A stretch of 64,000 nucleotides of DNA, from contig NW_008805072.1 of assembly GCF_000004825.1 (NCBI RefSeq), positions 998,435 to 1,062,434 on the forward strand. The letters run 5' to 3'. The notes beneath the pieces were generated by a model that searched no databases, was not told the DNA's origin, and saw only the letters and a list, made by a program, of their open reading frames with translations. Position numbers and translations under genes: made by a program. Of this stretch, positions 1 to 10,871 are shown piece by piece; position 1 is the first letter of the stretch, and each line of letters begins with the position of its first letter. This DNA is from Heterostelium album PN500 (lineage: Eukaryota > Evosea > Eumycetozoa > Acytosteliales > Acytosteliaceae).

Positions 1-911
1 GTGTCAACGGTTCGCATACTGTCGATGCTTTGGCAAAGGTTTTGGATTCTTTCATTGCAAGATATGTTCTATGTGGAAGCTGCAAGAATCCAGAGACCAA
101 GTTCATTATTAAATCAAAGACCATGGATCTCAAGTGTGCCGCTTGTGGAAACAAGACCCCATTGGATATCAAGCCAAAGATGGCTGCTTACATCATGAAG
201 AATCCACCCAAGGCAACCTCTGGTTCAAAGTCAAGAACCACAGCCGACGAAGCTCCAAGCAAACCATCGTCAAAGGATCTCAAGAAGAAGAAGGACAGCG
301 ACGAAGAAGAGGATGACGACGTCGTCTGGTACACCGATACCTCTGAGAAATCCGTTGAGGAGAGAAAGAAGAAGGCCATCGGTGGTTCTACCGCTGTTGT
401 CATGGCAATGATGGATCTCGGTATCAACGAGATCACCGACCCAGTCGAGTATTTGGTCATGGCTTTGGTGCGTTCCGACGACGATTTCTACAAGGAACTC
501 GATAATGTCAAAGAGAAGTTTGCACTCGCCCGTAGCTACGATGTTGCTCGTGTTGCCGTCGAAGCACTCGCCAACAAGTCTGCTCAAAACATGTTGGATG
601 CCGCCACCAAGAAGAAGTCACTGCTCGTCAAGATCTCAAAGAAGAAGGATGGTCAATACGGTATCCTCATGGGTTTGGAGAACGTCTGTGCTGCCGATCC
701 AGAGTTGTTGAAATCGGTCGTCAGAATTTTCAAGAGTCTCTATGATGATGACATTGTTACCGAGGAAGTCTTTATCAAGTGGGCTACCAAGTCAAAGGCT
801 AAAGAAGTAAAGAAGGTTGTTGCTCCATTCATCGAATGGTTGGAAACTGCTGAAGAAGATGAAGAAGATGAAGATGAAGAAGAAGAGGATGAAGAGGAAG
901 AAGATGAGTAA
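1..911 (+). CDS. eif5: Translation initiation factor eIF5 (5' truncated by window edge)
   Basis: The frame is open from base 3 and begins V-N-G-S-H-T-V-D, so the start codon lies left of the window. The visible part is about 302 residues. It opens in the eIF2beta/eIF5 zinc-binding domain (CGSC near residue 25, CAAC near residue 48). A Lys/Ser-rich acidic linker follows, then a W2-type HEAT domain whose end carries the expected aromatic and acidic residues (FIEWLETAEEDEEDEDEE). The family acts as GTPase-activating protein for eIF2 in the scanning 43S complex; its W2 domain contacts eIF2beta, eIF3c and eIF1. The C-terminus is a pure Asp/Glu tail of about 20 residues, an exaggerated form of the usual acidic tail. 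No intron is seen in the visible part. Identity is confident. Confidence 0.93.
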   Translation, partial: VNGSHTVDALAKVLDSFIARYVLCGSCKNPETKFIIKSKTMDLKCAACGNKTPLDIKPKMAAYIMKNPPKATSGSKSRTTADEAPSKPSSKDLKKKKDSDEEEDDDVVWYTDTSEKSVEERKKKAIGGSTAVVMAMMDLGINEITDPVEYLVMALVRSDDDFYKELDNVKEKFALARSYDVARVAVEALANKSAQNMLDAATKKKSLLVKISKKKDGQYGILMGLENVCAADPELLKSVVRIFKSLYDDDIVTEEVFIKWATKSKAKEVKKVVAPFIEWLETAEEDEEDEDEEEEDEEEEDE

Positions 912-1124
912 ACAAGTAGTTGATCTCCATCATAATACATCAACACTTCTATCCTTGATAATCATCAACCAACACCACCCATTTAAATAATTTTTTTTTT
1001 TTAACCGGTAGTTCAATATTGAATTGAACTAATCTTATTATTATTTTAAAATAAACTTAATATATTTTTTTGTTTTACAAAAAAGATTCAGTAATTTTTC
1101 ATTTTAAACTATTTGCATTCGACA

Positions 1125-2177
<1,053 letters not shown>

Positions 2178-2267
2178 TAATAAATCAACATTAATAACTA
2201 TTTTTTTTTTTTTGATCTTGTTTGTACATAGGTTTCTTTAATATTAAATATATTTATATTTCGATCT

Positions 2268-2754
2268 TCACGAGAAGGAATTTAATGTTCTGGTTACCAT
2301 GATCAACATATCGTAAAATGAATTCAATGATCTTCTCAGATCGTCGGCACTGTTTGATGCATATAATCTAAAAGAAAATAGAAATCATTTTATATTAGGA
2401 TTATTACTGTTATCAAGCTTCTTTCTCATTATTAATCGATATTTACATCTTAAACTTTGTATCTTCAACTTTATATTCTCTAAATGTGTTCAAATTAATT
2501 TCTTTATCGACTTCCAGTGAATTCATGATAAATGTTGCATATTGATTTGTTTTGAAATCAAATTCTGTAGAGCTTTTAAATATATTATAAATTTAAAAAA
2601 GTTAATAACAAACAACAAGCAATGTGTTATAATATGTTGTAACTACTCACTATTTAAATTTTAAATTTTGGTAATCCACCAATCTTTTCTTTCTTGTTTC
2701 TTCATCGCTATAGTCATCGTCTTCATCTAAAATAATATCATCATCTTCATTCAT
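2268..2754 (-). CDS. pcc1: KEOPS/EKC complex subunit Pcc1 (LAGE3 family), 3 small exons
   Basis: Model: complement(join(2268..2367, 2447..2572, 2651..2754)), 109 residues. Both introns are GT-AG and the frame is kept. After an acidic N-terminal tail (MNEDDDIILDEDDD) the chain continues YATFIMNSLEVDKEIN, then REYKVEDTKFKILYASNSAD, and ends with RRSLNSFYDMLIMVTRTLNS. The last segment is the Pcc1/LAGE3 signature: an Arg-led helix with N-S-F-x-D-x-L-x-x-V-T-R-T-L. Pcc1 is the dimerisation subunit of KEOPS, which makes the t6A37 modification on ANN-decoding tRNAs and also affects telomeres. Each exon is too short to stand out as an open reading frame. The length fits the family (80-140 residues). 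It is divergently arranged with the cap-methyltransferase-like gene. Confidence 0.8.
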
Positions 2755-2961
2755 CTTTTATTGTGTTTGTTATATATAATATTTATCTTTCAGATTAATT
2801 AATAATGCTTGACCGAAATTTAAAAAAATAAAATCTTGGAAAAAAAATATGATTTAAATTATTTTTAATTTTTTGATGATCAACAATTTTTGAAGGTTAT
2901 TAATGCTTTATTTGATTCATTCACAAATTCAATTTGGATATCAATCAATATATTAATTAAT

Positions 2962-4091
2962 ATGCAAAGAACACCGATATGGCAATTTAGAGCATTTCAA
3001 AATTGGGTTAAAACTGTACTGATATCAGAGCTTGTAGAGAAGGATGGTAGTGTTGCAGAGCTGTTTTGTGGTCACGGTCTTGACACTGGTAAATGGGAGA
3101 GAGCAAAGATCGGTAGTTATATAGGTATAGGTATGATAAATATATAATACTATAATCATAATAGAGTTGACGTTCACTAACACTATTCACATTTTCTTTT
3201 ACATTAAACACAATCTATAGATACTGATAGAATAGCATTGACTGAGGCAGAGTCTAAATGGCAACAAAAGAATTGTCCTTATACTGCTCAATTTTTAAAT
3301 ATAGATTTGTTAGAGGTAAAATATTTAGATAACAATCACTGAATCAATGCTTGTGGTATGTTCGTATATACTAATATGTTCAAATAATAATCTATAGAGA
3401 TCGGTTGATAAAGAACTAGCACCAGATATACAGTTTGATATTGTGACTTGTTTCGATGGAATGCAAAAAGCATTCTCTGATTTGAGTCATGCGAATACTT
3501 TCTTACACAATGTCAGCTCACGATTGAAAGATGGAGGTTACTTCTTTGGCATCATTCCAGATTCCTCGGCGATCTGGTACAAGTCACAGAAAGTAATCTC
3601 TGGTCTACCCTGTATAAAATCATCACTTTTCAATATCGACTTTGATTCCGATATATTTACATTCTTTGGAAGTAGATATCAACTTTCAATGAAGGATGGA
3701 TCGAATGTAACCGATAATCTAATTCATTTCCCAACTTTTATAAAGTATGTTATCATTATTAATATTGTTGTGTTGTTGTATTCAATGATTAAAGTCACTC
3801 ACTATATTGTATCAAGTTTATGTAAACAACATGGATTGCTCTTCATTGAAGCATCTAATCTTGGAGAGTTCTATGAAGACAACAAAAAAAACTATGAGGT
3901 CAAACTTAAACAACTGGGTGTCTACGCCAACAAGAATAAAATTGAACCTGCACAAATGGAAATCATAAGTAAGTTATTATTCATTTCAATTTATAAGCCT
4001 AGTTACTCTTATTAATAATTTCATAAAAGGTTTATACACAACATTTATTTTCTACAAAGAAGTAGAACAACCTCTAATCATTCAAGGATAA
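2962..4091 (+). CDS. mRNA cap guanine-N7 methyltransferase-like protein, plant 'type 2' form (5 exons)
   Basis: Model: join(2962..3130, 3221..3315, 3398..3744, 3817..3968, 4030..4091), 274 residues. The SAM-binding motif I reads ELFCGHGLDTGKWERAKIG followed by YIGID, the RNMT/Abd1-type Rossmann signature. The block GGYFFGIIPDSSAIWYKSQK matches the plant 'cap guanine-N7 methyltransferase 2' sequence as I remember it better than animal RNMT (GGYFIGTTPNS). The end IIXLYTTFIFYK fits the last strand of the fold. The canonical N-terminal basic region is absent. The ATG at 2962 is the first in frame; short out-of-frame upstream ATGs lie in the leader. Activity on caps is inferred from the family. 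It could be a paralogue with another guanine substrate. Confidence 0.8.
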
Positions 4092-4327
4092 ACCAAAAAA
4101 AAAATTCGATGGACTTCCAGAAACAATTATAATCAAACAGATCAATCAAACATCAATAAATATTGTTTGGAGAATGTATAATAATTATTTTAATATAAAT
4201 GAAGATAATATTATAGCTTTGATTTAATTTAATTTGGTTTAGTTTATTATATCGGATTTTAAATGTAACACAGAAAAATATAAAGAGTGAAAGTGCTTTG
4301 TTATTATTATTATTATTTTGGAACTGA

Positions 4328-7300
4328 TTATTGGTTGTAGTAATCAAAAATATAGGCTGGTACAAAACCATAGACCATCTTTCTTTCGGTGTGACTGTAT
4401 TTACAGAAATCTTCCAAGAATCTTAAGAGTCCAATAACTTCTTCTGGATAATCGTCATCCTTATTATCTTTTGGACTATTATTTTTGAATGATATGATAT
4501 GGATTAGTATTAAGATAAAATTAGAAAATTCTTTTTGTTACATACTTTGCAAGAGCAACATTAATTTGACATCTGATATATTGTCCCAAGAATGAAAGGA
4601 ACTTTTGAGTGTGGAGTGAGTGGAATTGTTTCAAAATGGTGATAGTACCAACGATGAATGGAGTCCAATCGTAGCTGTTCTTGGGTTTCTTTGATTGCAT
4701 TACACATAGTTTACTGTTCCATTGGAACTTGGTAACTTGTGACAAAACAAATAAGAACAATAGGCATGGGAAGGCATCGAGAGGCATAGTGGTAATATAG
4801 ATCTTTGTGTATGGATCATTAATACCAGCAGTATCTAAATACTCTGCCAAATCAAATAATAATGTATTATCTTCACCTGGATATGGTGCTACTTCTGGTC
4901 TAAAATTATTTATTTATTTAATAATACAATGTTAGTATAAATATATTTTTAATATTGACTAGTATTCTTTACTTACCTTTGGAAATGAGCTTGAATATCA
5001 TTAATTAAAGAAGTATTCATTGCATCCAATGCACAGAATAACATATTACTATCTATTTTACAGTGGAAATTCAATTGATTCGAGATTTGTCTTCTAATTA
5101 ATTGTATTTGACCAATCTTTGTCAAAACATCTATAATCAGTAATATTATTATTCAATTAGTTTTTAGATAATTAAAATAATTTAACAAATATTAAATATT
5201 ACATACCAATAAATATTGGAGATAATCCTTTTGTCTTTTCAAGTGCAGTTTGATAACGTTGAAGATTATCTGGAATGGATGAAGTTGGTCTAAGGGAATC
5301 TTCAAATTCAGAGATGAATCCTTTAAGACTCTTCTCAACGAGCTGACGAATTTGACCAACGAATACTTGTAGTTCTTTGACCATCATGAAGCAATAGAGT
5401 CTGTCAAGACCAGTCAAACCGAAAATTCCAACACTCTGTTGGAGCAAAGACCAAGTGTTAATACCGACCAACTCCTTTCCGGTGGTTGGTTCGAACCAAC
5501 CTATTTGATTGAGATAGAGAGTGGTACGACAGGATGTCTGTCCAAGAAGTTCACGTGCCAGACGACCGATCATATTGACAGAGGAATCGATTGGTTGGAA
5601 CTTTGGAATTGGGATAGCAACCGATTGGAACGACGATTGCCAATCGTAGACCTTCTTCTTGAGGAACTGATTGCACTCTTGTTCGACATAGTAGTTTACG
5701 ATACGTGAGAATTCCTCTTGCCAGATTCTCAGACCCTGAATATTCACATAGTCTTGGATGTATTGGAAGGAACGTCTGAAACCATCGAGAATATTGGAGA
5801 GATCTCTAAGACGTGGTTGCAGCTCATCGACTCCTTTCTTTTCGTTTCTGAATTGGAGTGTTCTGTCCATTGCCAGTGAGATTTGAAGTACCAATTCCTT
5901 ACGAATACCGTCCTCCAACAGTTGTTTCGGATCGACTTGGATGACACCGACCAGGGTGGTCTCCATTGCCAAGATACCCTCGGTAAATACAGACACGGCA
6001 TTGGTAGCCATTGCCAACTCATAACGTTGATCCAACTGTGCGAAATCACGAAGACGTTCCTTCTCGATCTTGGTTGGCAACTCCTTAATAGAGTTGGTCT
6101 GCATATCGATGATCTGCTTCAAAATGATAAACATTGATTTTGGAACGATTTCCAATACCTTTCTGACGTAGCCAACCAGTTCACCAGAGTAATACTCTGA
6201 CACAGAGATGAGATCGGGCGATGCACACTGCGCAATTCTTACCAATGGAAGATCGAGAATAGACACCAACTTTAAGAAGGTGGCACGAAGTTTCAATACA
6301 CAGGTTGGGTCTGATTTGATACCACGTTGCATTTGCTCGACATAGTTGTTAATGATATCCCAGGCATAGGAGATATCTGCACAGACAGCGAGATTCACAA
6401 GAACGTCTTCCTTGATATTGACAATCTTGATCATCTTTGTAAGGAACTGTCTAGTCTCGATGAGGAACTGCTTAACCTGGATCGACGAGTCGATCTGCTG
6501 GAACTGTTCAACCTCTTCGAGTGCCTGACTCAACTGTTGAATTCTACGACCGGTCGATGTATTATCGACATAGTCGAGTGCGTTGATCTTGACAGAGATA
6601 TCGGCGAACCACTTTTGGAGGTTTTCGTCCTTCTTGACACGAGTCAATGCTTTCTCACCACTGAAATACTCTGCAAGCTCATTCATTGAATCGGTGGCTA
6701 ACTTTTTGTTCTCCTCCCATCTAGTCTCCTTTGTATCCAACAATGACTGGAATATATTCTTGAAAACAAATTCCAACTGTGCGGTATTCAACAACAACTG
6801 TAGCACATCATCTTGTGAGCCTGTATTAACTAAATCTCTAAATTTCTTTGTTGATGCATTTGTATCTATATTAGATTAAAAAAACGGATTACAAAAAAGA
6901 GTTTGATTAACATCCATAAAAGATAATGATATTAACTGTGTATCTATATTAATTATACTTACGTAACATAATCCAACGAATTGTAGCATTACAAGATCTA
7001 AGAGTACCAATAATCTTGGAAGCATTGTCCATAATATATTCCTCTACGAGAAGACCTTCAACCAACAAAGATTCTACTTGTCTGTTTAATACTTCTACAT
7101 CCTTCCAATATTTTTGTTGTTGATAAACTATGTTTTGTGGAGTGGTAGTGTTTGCAAGTGCAGTTCTGGCAGCTTTGTACGGTTCCCATGCAACTGAAAG
7201 ATCAATTGTAAATCCAAGGAAGAATGCAATCACCCAATTATCAGGGAAGTATTTATCTACGATTTCTCTCATTGTTGACTATTTGTTTTGTTTTGTTTAG

Positions 7301-8365
7301 ATAGTTTAATTAGTTTGTTTGTTTTGTTTGTATTTTAATATTCTATTTATATATATATATTGTGTTAACAGATGCATGTTTGTTTTACTTACGAATTTAT
7401 TATGCAAGATATCTGGAATAAAGTAGAGGATCATGTAGAGCATCGTTGCTTGAGTGGAAAGAGCAATACTACGATGATCTGGATGTGGGAATGATTGAGC
7501 ACCGTTGTAGATGTCATCGGAAGTTAGACGACCGACCACCATCGATAAGACATTCTGAGAGATTGGTACACGTGCAAAGAATTCCTCTGGATAGTTGTTT
7601 GGTCGCTTTGGTGCACCCGGAATGTAACCGGTTGATTTACAGAGCTTACAAACATCGTCGATAAATGGTAAATCGACTGGACCCTTGTTTCTCATGTAAG
7701 AGATCAACATTCTCTCTCTAACAGGTCCCTCTATCAAGTTGTCCATGAGAATCAACATAACACCATACAAATAGATTGCTTCTGATACCAATTGTTTACC
7801 ATCACCATTCATTAGAATTGCCTAATAATAACAATAACAATAATAATAATAATAATAATGATATAAAGGTTATTAGTTAAAGAAAAAAGAAGTTGTTGCT
7901 ATTATTATATTTCATGGATACTTACTTCAATTGTTAAATGAATATAGAAACCTTTCTCGACATCTATCAAATAATGTTCGAGATCTTTGATGTATTTATA
8001 GATACTTTCAAAGAGATGATAGAAACGAACCAATATTTCAAGATGATTCTCTCTAAACTCTGCTTCTAAATCTACCAATTCCTTTGTTTGTTTGTTAATA
8101 AATTTGTTAAACATATGATCATAGTATAAAATAAACATACTCTATTATCTTCAATTTTAGCTTCAAAATAATCTGGATTCGAGAGATATCGGAAATCCAT
8201 GAGGATATCAGAGTATTTAAGTCGATCGTTTCTGTCCTCAAGTTTGAATGTCGGTGGAATGTGTGCACTAAGACGCAACATCTCTGCAATGATTGCATTT
8301 CCACGGGAGACAAGTCTGAGCAATGTTTGTCCTGCTTGACTTCCTTCTCCTAAAAAGTCTTTCAT
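4328..8365 (-). CDS. WASHC5: Strumpellin, WASH complex subunit 5 (8 exons)
   Basis: Model: complement(join(4328..4475, 4546..4899, 4977..5130, 5207..6865, 6963..7278, 7393..7821, 7926..8081, 8141..8365)), 1146 residues; human strumpellin has 1159. Collinear matches run from [20 protein letters not shown] through [45 protein letters not shown] and [17 protein letters not shown] to the end [11 protein letters not shown]. The protein is almost entirely helical, with no membrane segment. Strumpellin is a core subunit of the pentameric WASH regulatory complex, which activates Arp2/3 on endosomes. In Dictyostelium WASH is needed for V-ATPase retrieval and exocytosis of indigestible material. Human mutations in it cause spastic paraplegia SPG8. 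The gene looks intact. Confidence 0.95.
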
Positions 8366-8860
8366 TTTTATTGATCTATTATTATTTGCAAACTAACTAT
8401 TATTATTATTATTACTCAGAAAGCAACTCTACTGCTCTGTTCTGAAACTAAAATTTATAAATGTCTATTTGTTGAATGATTTTATGTTTCTGATCAAAGA
8501 TATATATAAAAGATAGTAGATATAATAACTATTGTTATACACCTGTATAAATTTATCTAATGCAATTTGCTATTCTTTGTGATTGTTTTTAATCACTTTA
8601 AAAAATGTTTTGAATTTTTTAAAAAAATTCATGCATAATCTGAAGGCTGAAAATTAAAACCTAAGAAATAGATATTTTGAAAAAGGAAAGAAGTTTTCAT
8701 TCTGTTTTTTAACATTTTTCAAATTTAATACAAAACTAAAATTGTATTAAAAATTAAAGAAAAGTTCTTTTATTGATATGGTTGATTCAATAGTGATAAA
8801 AGTTTTTTATCATAATGACACAAAACAAAAAACATAACATTGAACACAATATTCACCAAA
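8366..8860. other. Intergenic, about 495 bp
   Basis: This is the upstream region of strumpellin (minus strand) and of the tRNA. It is AT-rich with T- and A-runs. I see no open frame with coding character and no recognisable RNA gene. Confidence 0.6.
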
Positions 8861-8931
8861 GGCTCCATAGTTGAATGGTACAATACTACCTTTGGGTGGT
8901 AGTGGTCTGGGTTCGATTCCCGGTGGAGCCC
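8861..8931 (+). tRNA. tRNA-Pro (anticodon UGG)
   Basis: A complete cloverleaf can be drawn. The acceptor stem is GGCTCCA paired with TGGAGCC. The D arm is GTTG/CAAT with loop AATGGTA. The anticodon stem is CTACC/GGTAG with loop TTTGGGT, so positions 34-36 read TGG. The variable loop is short. The T arm is CTGGG/CCCGG with loop TTCGATT. The discriminator base is C, the CCA end is not encoded, and there is no intron. The internal B box GGTTCGATTCC is intact. A run of four T follows within ten bases and can serve as the Pol III terminator. No tRNA-targeting retrotransposon is seen beside it. Confidence 0.95.
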
Positions 8932-8939
8932 CATCTTTT

Positions 8940-8985
8940 ATTCACTAAAGAAATATTCCTTTACCGCTTGCGGTAAGTAGTGAAT
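8940..8985 (-). ncRNA. Hairpin element beside tRNA-Pro; possible class I-type small RNA (minus strand)
   Basis: An 8-bp inverted repeat (ATTCACTA at 8940-8947, TAGTGAAT at 8978-8985) encloses 30 nt that contain a second stem, TTACCGC/GCGGTAA. On the minus strand the terminal stem is followed directly by CTTACCGCAA. From memory, dictyostelid class I RNAs are 42-65 nt long, have paired ends and carry an 11-nt motif close to CCTTACAGCAA. The 46-nt length and the motif resemble that class with one or two mismatches. I see no upstream DUSE-like promoter element, so an RNA product is only inferred. It could equally be a DNA-level inverted repeat. Confidence 0.25.
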
Positions 8986-9031
8986 CAATTTCACGGAAAT
9001 AATAAACAATTCGAATTTTTTATATAGCTGG

Positions 9032-9057
9032 AAATAATAAATTCGAATTTATTATTT
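9032..9057. repeat. 26-bp perfect palindrome
   Basis: Bases 9032-9057 form a perfect palindrome centred on the CG at 9044/9045 (left arm AAATAATAAATTC). A shorter palindrome, AATTCGAATT, occurs about 25 bp to its left. It lies downstream of the TPR-like gene, between its stop codon and the tRNA hairpin. Confidence 0.7.
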
Positions 9058-9128
9058 TGGATTTAAAATTATCAATTTCAGATAAAAAAATTTTTTATTG
9101 AAAAACATATTTCTAGATAAATTCTAAA

Positions 9129-10517
9129 TCATCTAGCTATTTTGAGGAGTTGTCTTCTTGACATTTGCTCACCATTATGAAGTGTAATTGTTTGTCTATT
9201 GTTCACAAGAGTTAGTCCAATTAATTTGTAAAAAGATATCTGTGAACTATCCAATTTGAGTGCTTCCAAAAATAATTGTTGTTTTGTCATAGATACATCA
9301 TTGTGGAGAGTAATAGTTTCTTTTGTTGTCATTTCTATTGCTAGACCATGATACGCAAAGTAAAGATTAGGATCAATCTGGATGGCCCTGATGTATATTT
9401 GTTTCTTTGTCAATGATTCACCAGATGGGAAAATGACTGATTCATTTCTTTTGAGTCTATTTGCGAGATTTTGGTGCGCTCTATAATGTGAAGGATCAAG
9501 TGATATTGTTTTTAAATAGAGTTGTTTGTTATTTAAAGATTGGCCATTATGTAGAGTGATAGTTTTTTCTCCAACTAGTGTCCTTGCAAGGTGAGAATAC
9601 GGAGATGCATAATCTGGTTTACATTCTATTGCTTTCAATAATAGTTGTTGTTTTGTCATCGATTGTCCATCTTTCATAATGATTTGTCTAGTAGATGAGA
9701 GTGAACTTGCAAGGTTATTATATGAAATCGAGTTGGTTGGATCCAACTCAATTGACTTGATGTATAGTTGTTGCTTGGTCATTGATTGTCCATTGTGAAG
9801 GGTGACTGATTCACCACTTGAAAGAGTCACTGCAAGGTTAATATATGAATTGGAATTATTTGGATCCAACTCTATTGCTTTCAAAACTAATTGTTGTTTA
9901 GTCATTGATTGACCGTTATGAAGTGTGATTGATTCGCCTGAAAGTGTTAATGCAAGATTATAGTATGATATCGAATTGTTTGGGATACATTCTATTGCTT
10001 TTAAGTATAATTGTTGTTTTGTCATTGACTCTCCGTTATTAAGTGTGATTGACTCACCACTTGTTAATATATTTGCAAGCTTATTATAAGAATCTGAATT
10101 TATTGGATTACACTCTATTGCTTTCAAGAGTAGTTGTTGTTTTGTCATTGATTGACCGTTATTGAGTGTAATTGATTCGCTAATTTTAAATGCAAGGCTA
10201 TAATATGAACTAGGATTCGATGGATCATACTCTATTGCTTTCAAGTATAATTGTTGTTCTGTCAATGACTGACCAGATGGTAGAATGATCGATGACCGAT
10301 TGTTCTTTCCTAAAATAACTGCCAATGTGTAATATGAAATGGAATGGTTTGGGTCAAGATCGATAATCTTCAATAAGAGTTGTTCTTTCGTCTTTGATTC
10401 ACCAGACGGAAACACCATTGTTTGTTGATCATCAAGAGTCTTTGTAAGTTGAAAGAGTTCATCTATATCAATTGATTTGTTACTGATGGTCAAACATTTT
10501 TGTTGTATACCTTCCAT
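9129..10517 (-). CDS. TPR-like tandem repeat protein with a beta-type insertion in each repeat (462 aa)
   Basis: This is a single-exon gene of 462 residues. About eleven tandem units of 39-44 residues fill the protein. A typical unit reads SYxNLAxxLSxGES, then ITLHNGQSMTKQQLYLKAIE, then LDPNNS. The parts NLAxxL and YLKAIELDPxN are TPR helix A and helix B with the usual DP turn. Between them sits a segment of about 15 residues, (E)SITLHNGQSMTK, absent from the canonical 34-residue TPR; it looks like a short beta hairpin. Units 4-6 are the most alike, and the DNA itself is visibly repetitive. There is no signal peptide or membrane segment. Function is unknown; TPRs normally bind proteins. The ATG at 10517 is the first in frame. 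Confidence 0.8.
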   Translation of the reverse strand: MEGIQQKCLTISNKSIDIDELFQLTKTLDDQQTMVFPSGESKTKEQLLLKIIDLDPNHSISYYTLAVILGKNNRSSIILPSGQSLTEQQLYLKAIEYDPSNPSSYYSLAFKISESITLNNGQSMTKQQLLLKAIECNPINSDSYNKLANILTSGESITLNNGESMTKQQLYLKAIECIPNNSISYYNLALTLSGESITLHNGQSMTKQQLVLKAIELDPNNSNSYINLAVTLSSGESVTLHNGQSMTKQQLYIKSIELDPTNSISYNNLASSLSSTRQIIMKDGQSMTKQQLLLKAIECKPDYASPYSHLARTLVGEKTITLHNGQSLNNKQLYLKTISLDPSHYRAHQNLANRLKRNESVIFPSGESLTKKQIYIRAIQIDPNLYFAYHGLAIEMTTKETITLHNDVSMTKQQLFLEALKLDSSQISFYKLIGLTLVNNRQTITLHNGEQMSRRQLLKIAR

Positions 10518-10871
10518 AAAGAAGAATAATCTTTAGAAAGAGATAATAATATCTCAAATACTTTTAATAATAAAAATGAAATTGATCTAAAAAAAAAAAA
10601 AGTTTTTTTTCTAATAAATCAAATTTAAATCGAATAAATAAATATTTACTTTTATTAAGCTTGGTTTCGAATCATCAATGAATATTGTTGAGCGCTTAAA
10701 TCTCTTAGAGAAAATCAAATAGTTGTGGATTTCTATCTTTCTCTTCAACTATGAAAGCTTAAGTGATATTAGTTTAAATAATCATTACACACTTTACTAT
10801 CAACATAAATAAATTTAAATAAAAGCTAGATATGTATGTTGTTATTATTTAATAAGTATTTTAATTAAAAT
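10518..10871. other. Intergenic, about 350 bp
   Basis: AT-rich spacer between the TPR-like gene and the 3' end of the PAK kinase, both on the minus strand. A 7-bp inverted repeat, ATAGTTG/CAACTAT, with a loop of about 20 nt is present near 10720-10755. Nothing else is evident. Confidence 0.5.

Noticed and set aside
8932-8960. tRNA-targeted retrotransposon (TRE-type) beside tRNA-Pro
   Set aside because: No reverse transcriptase, Gag-like frame, terminal module or A-tail was found on either side of the tRNA.
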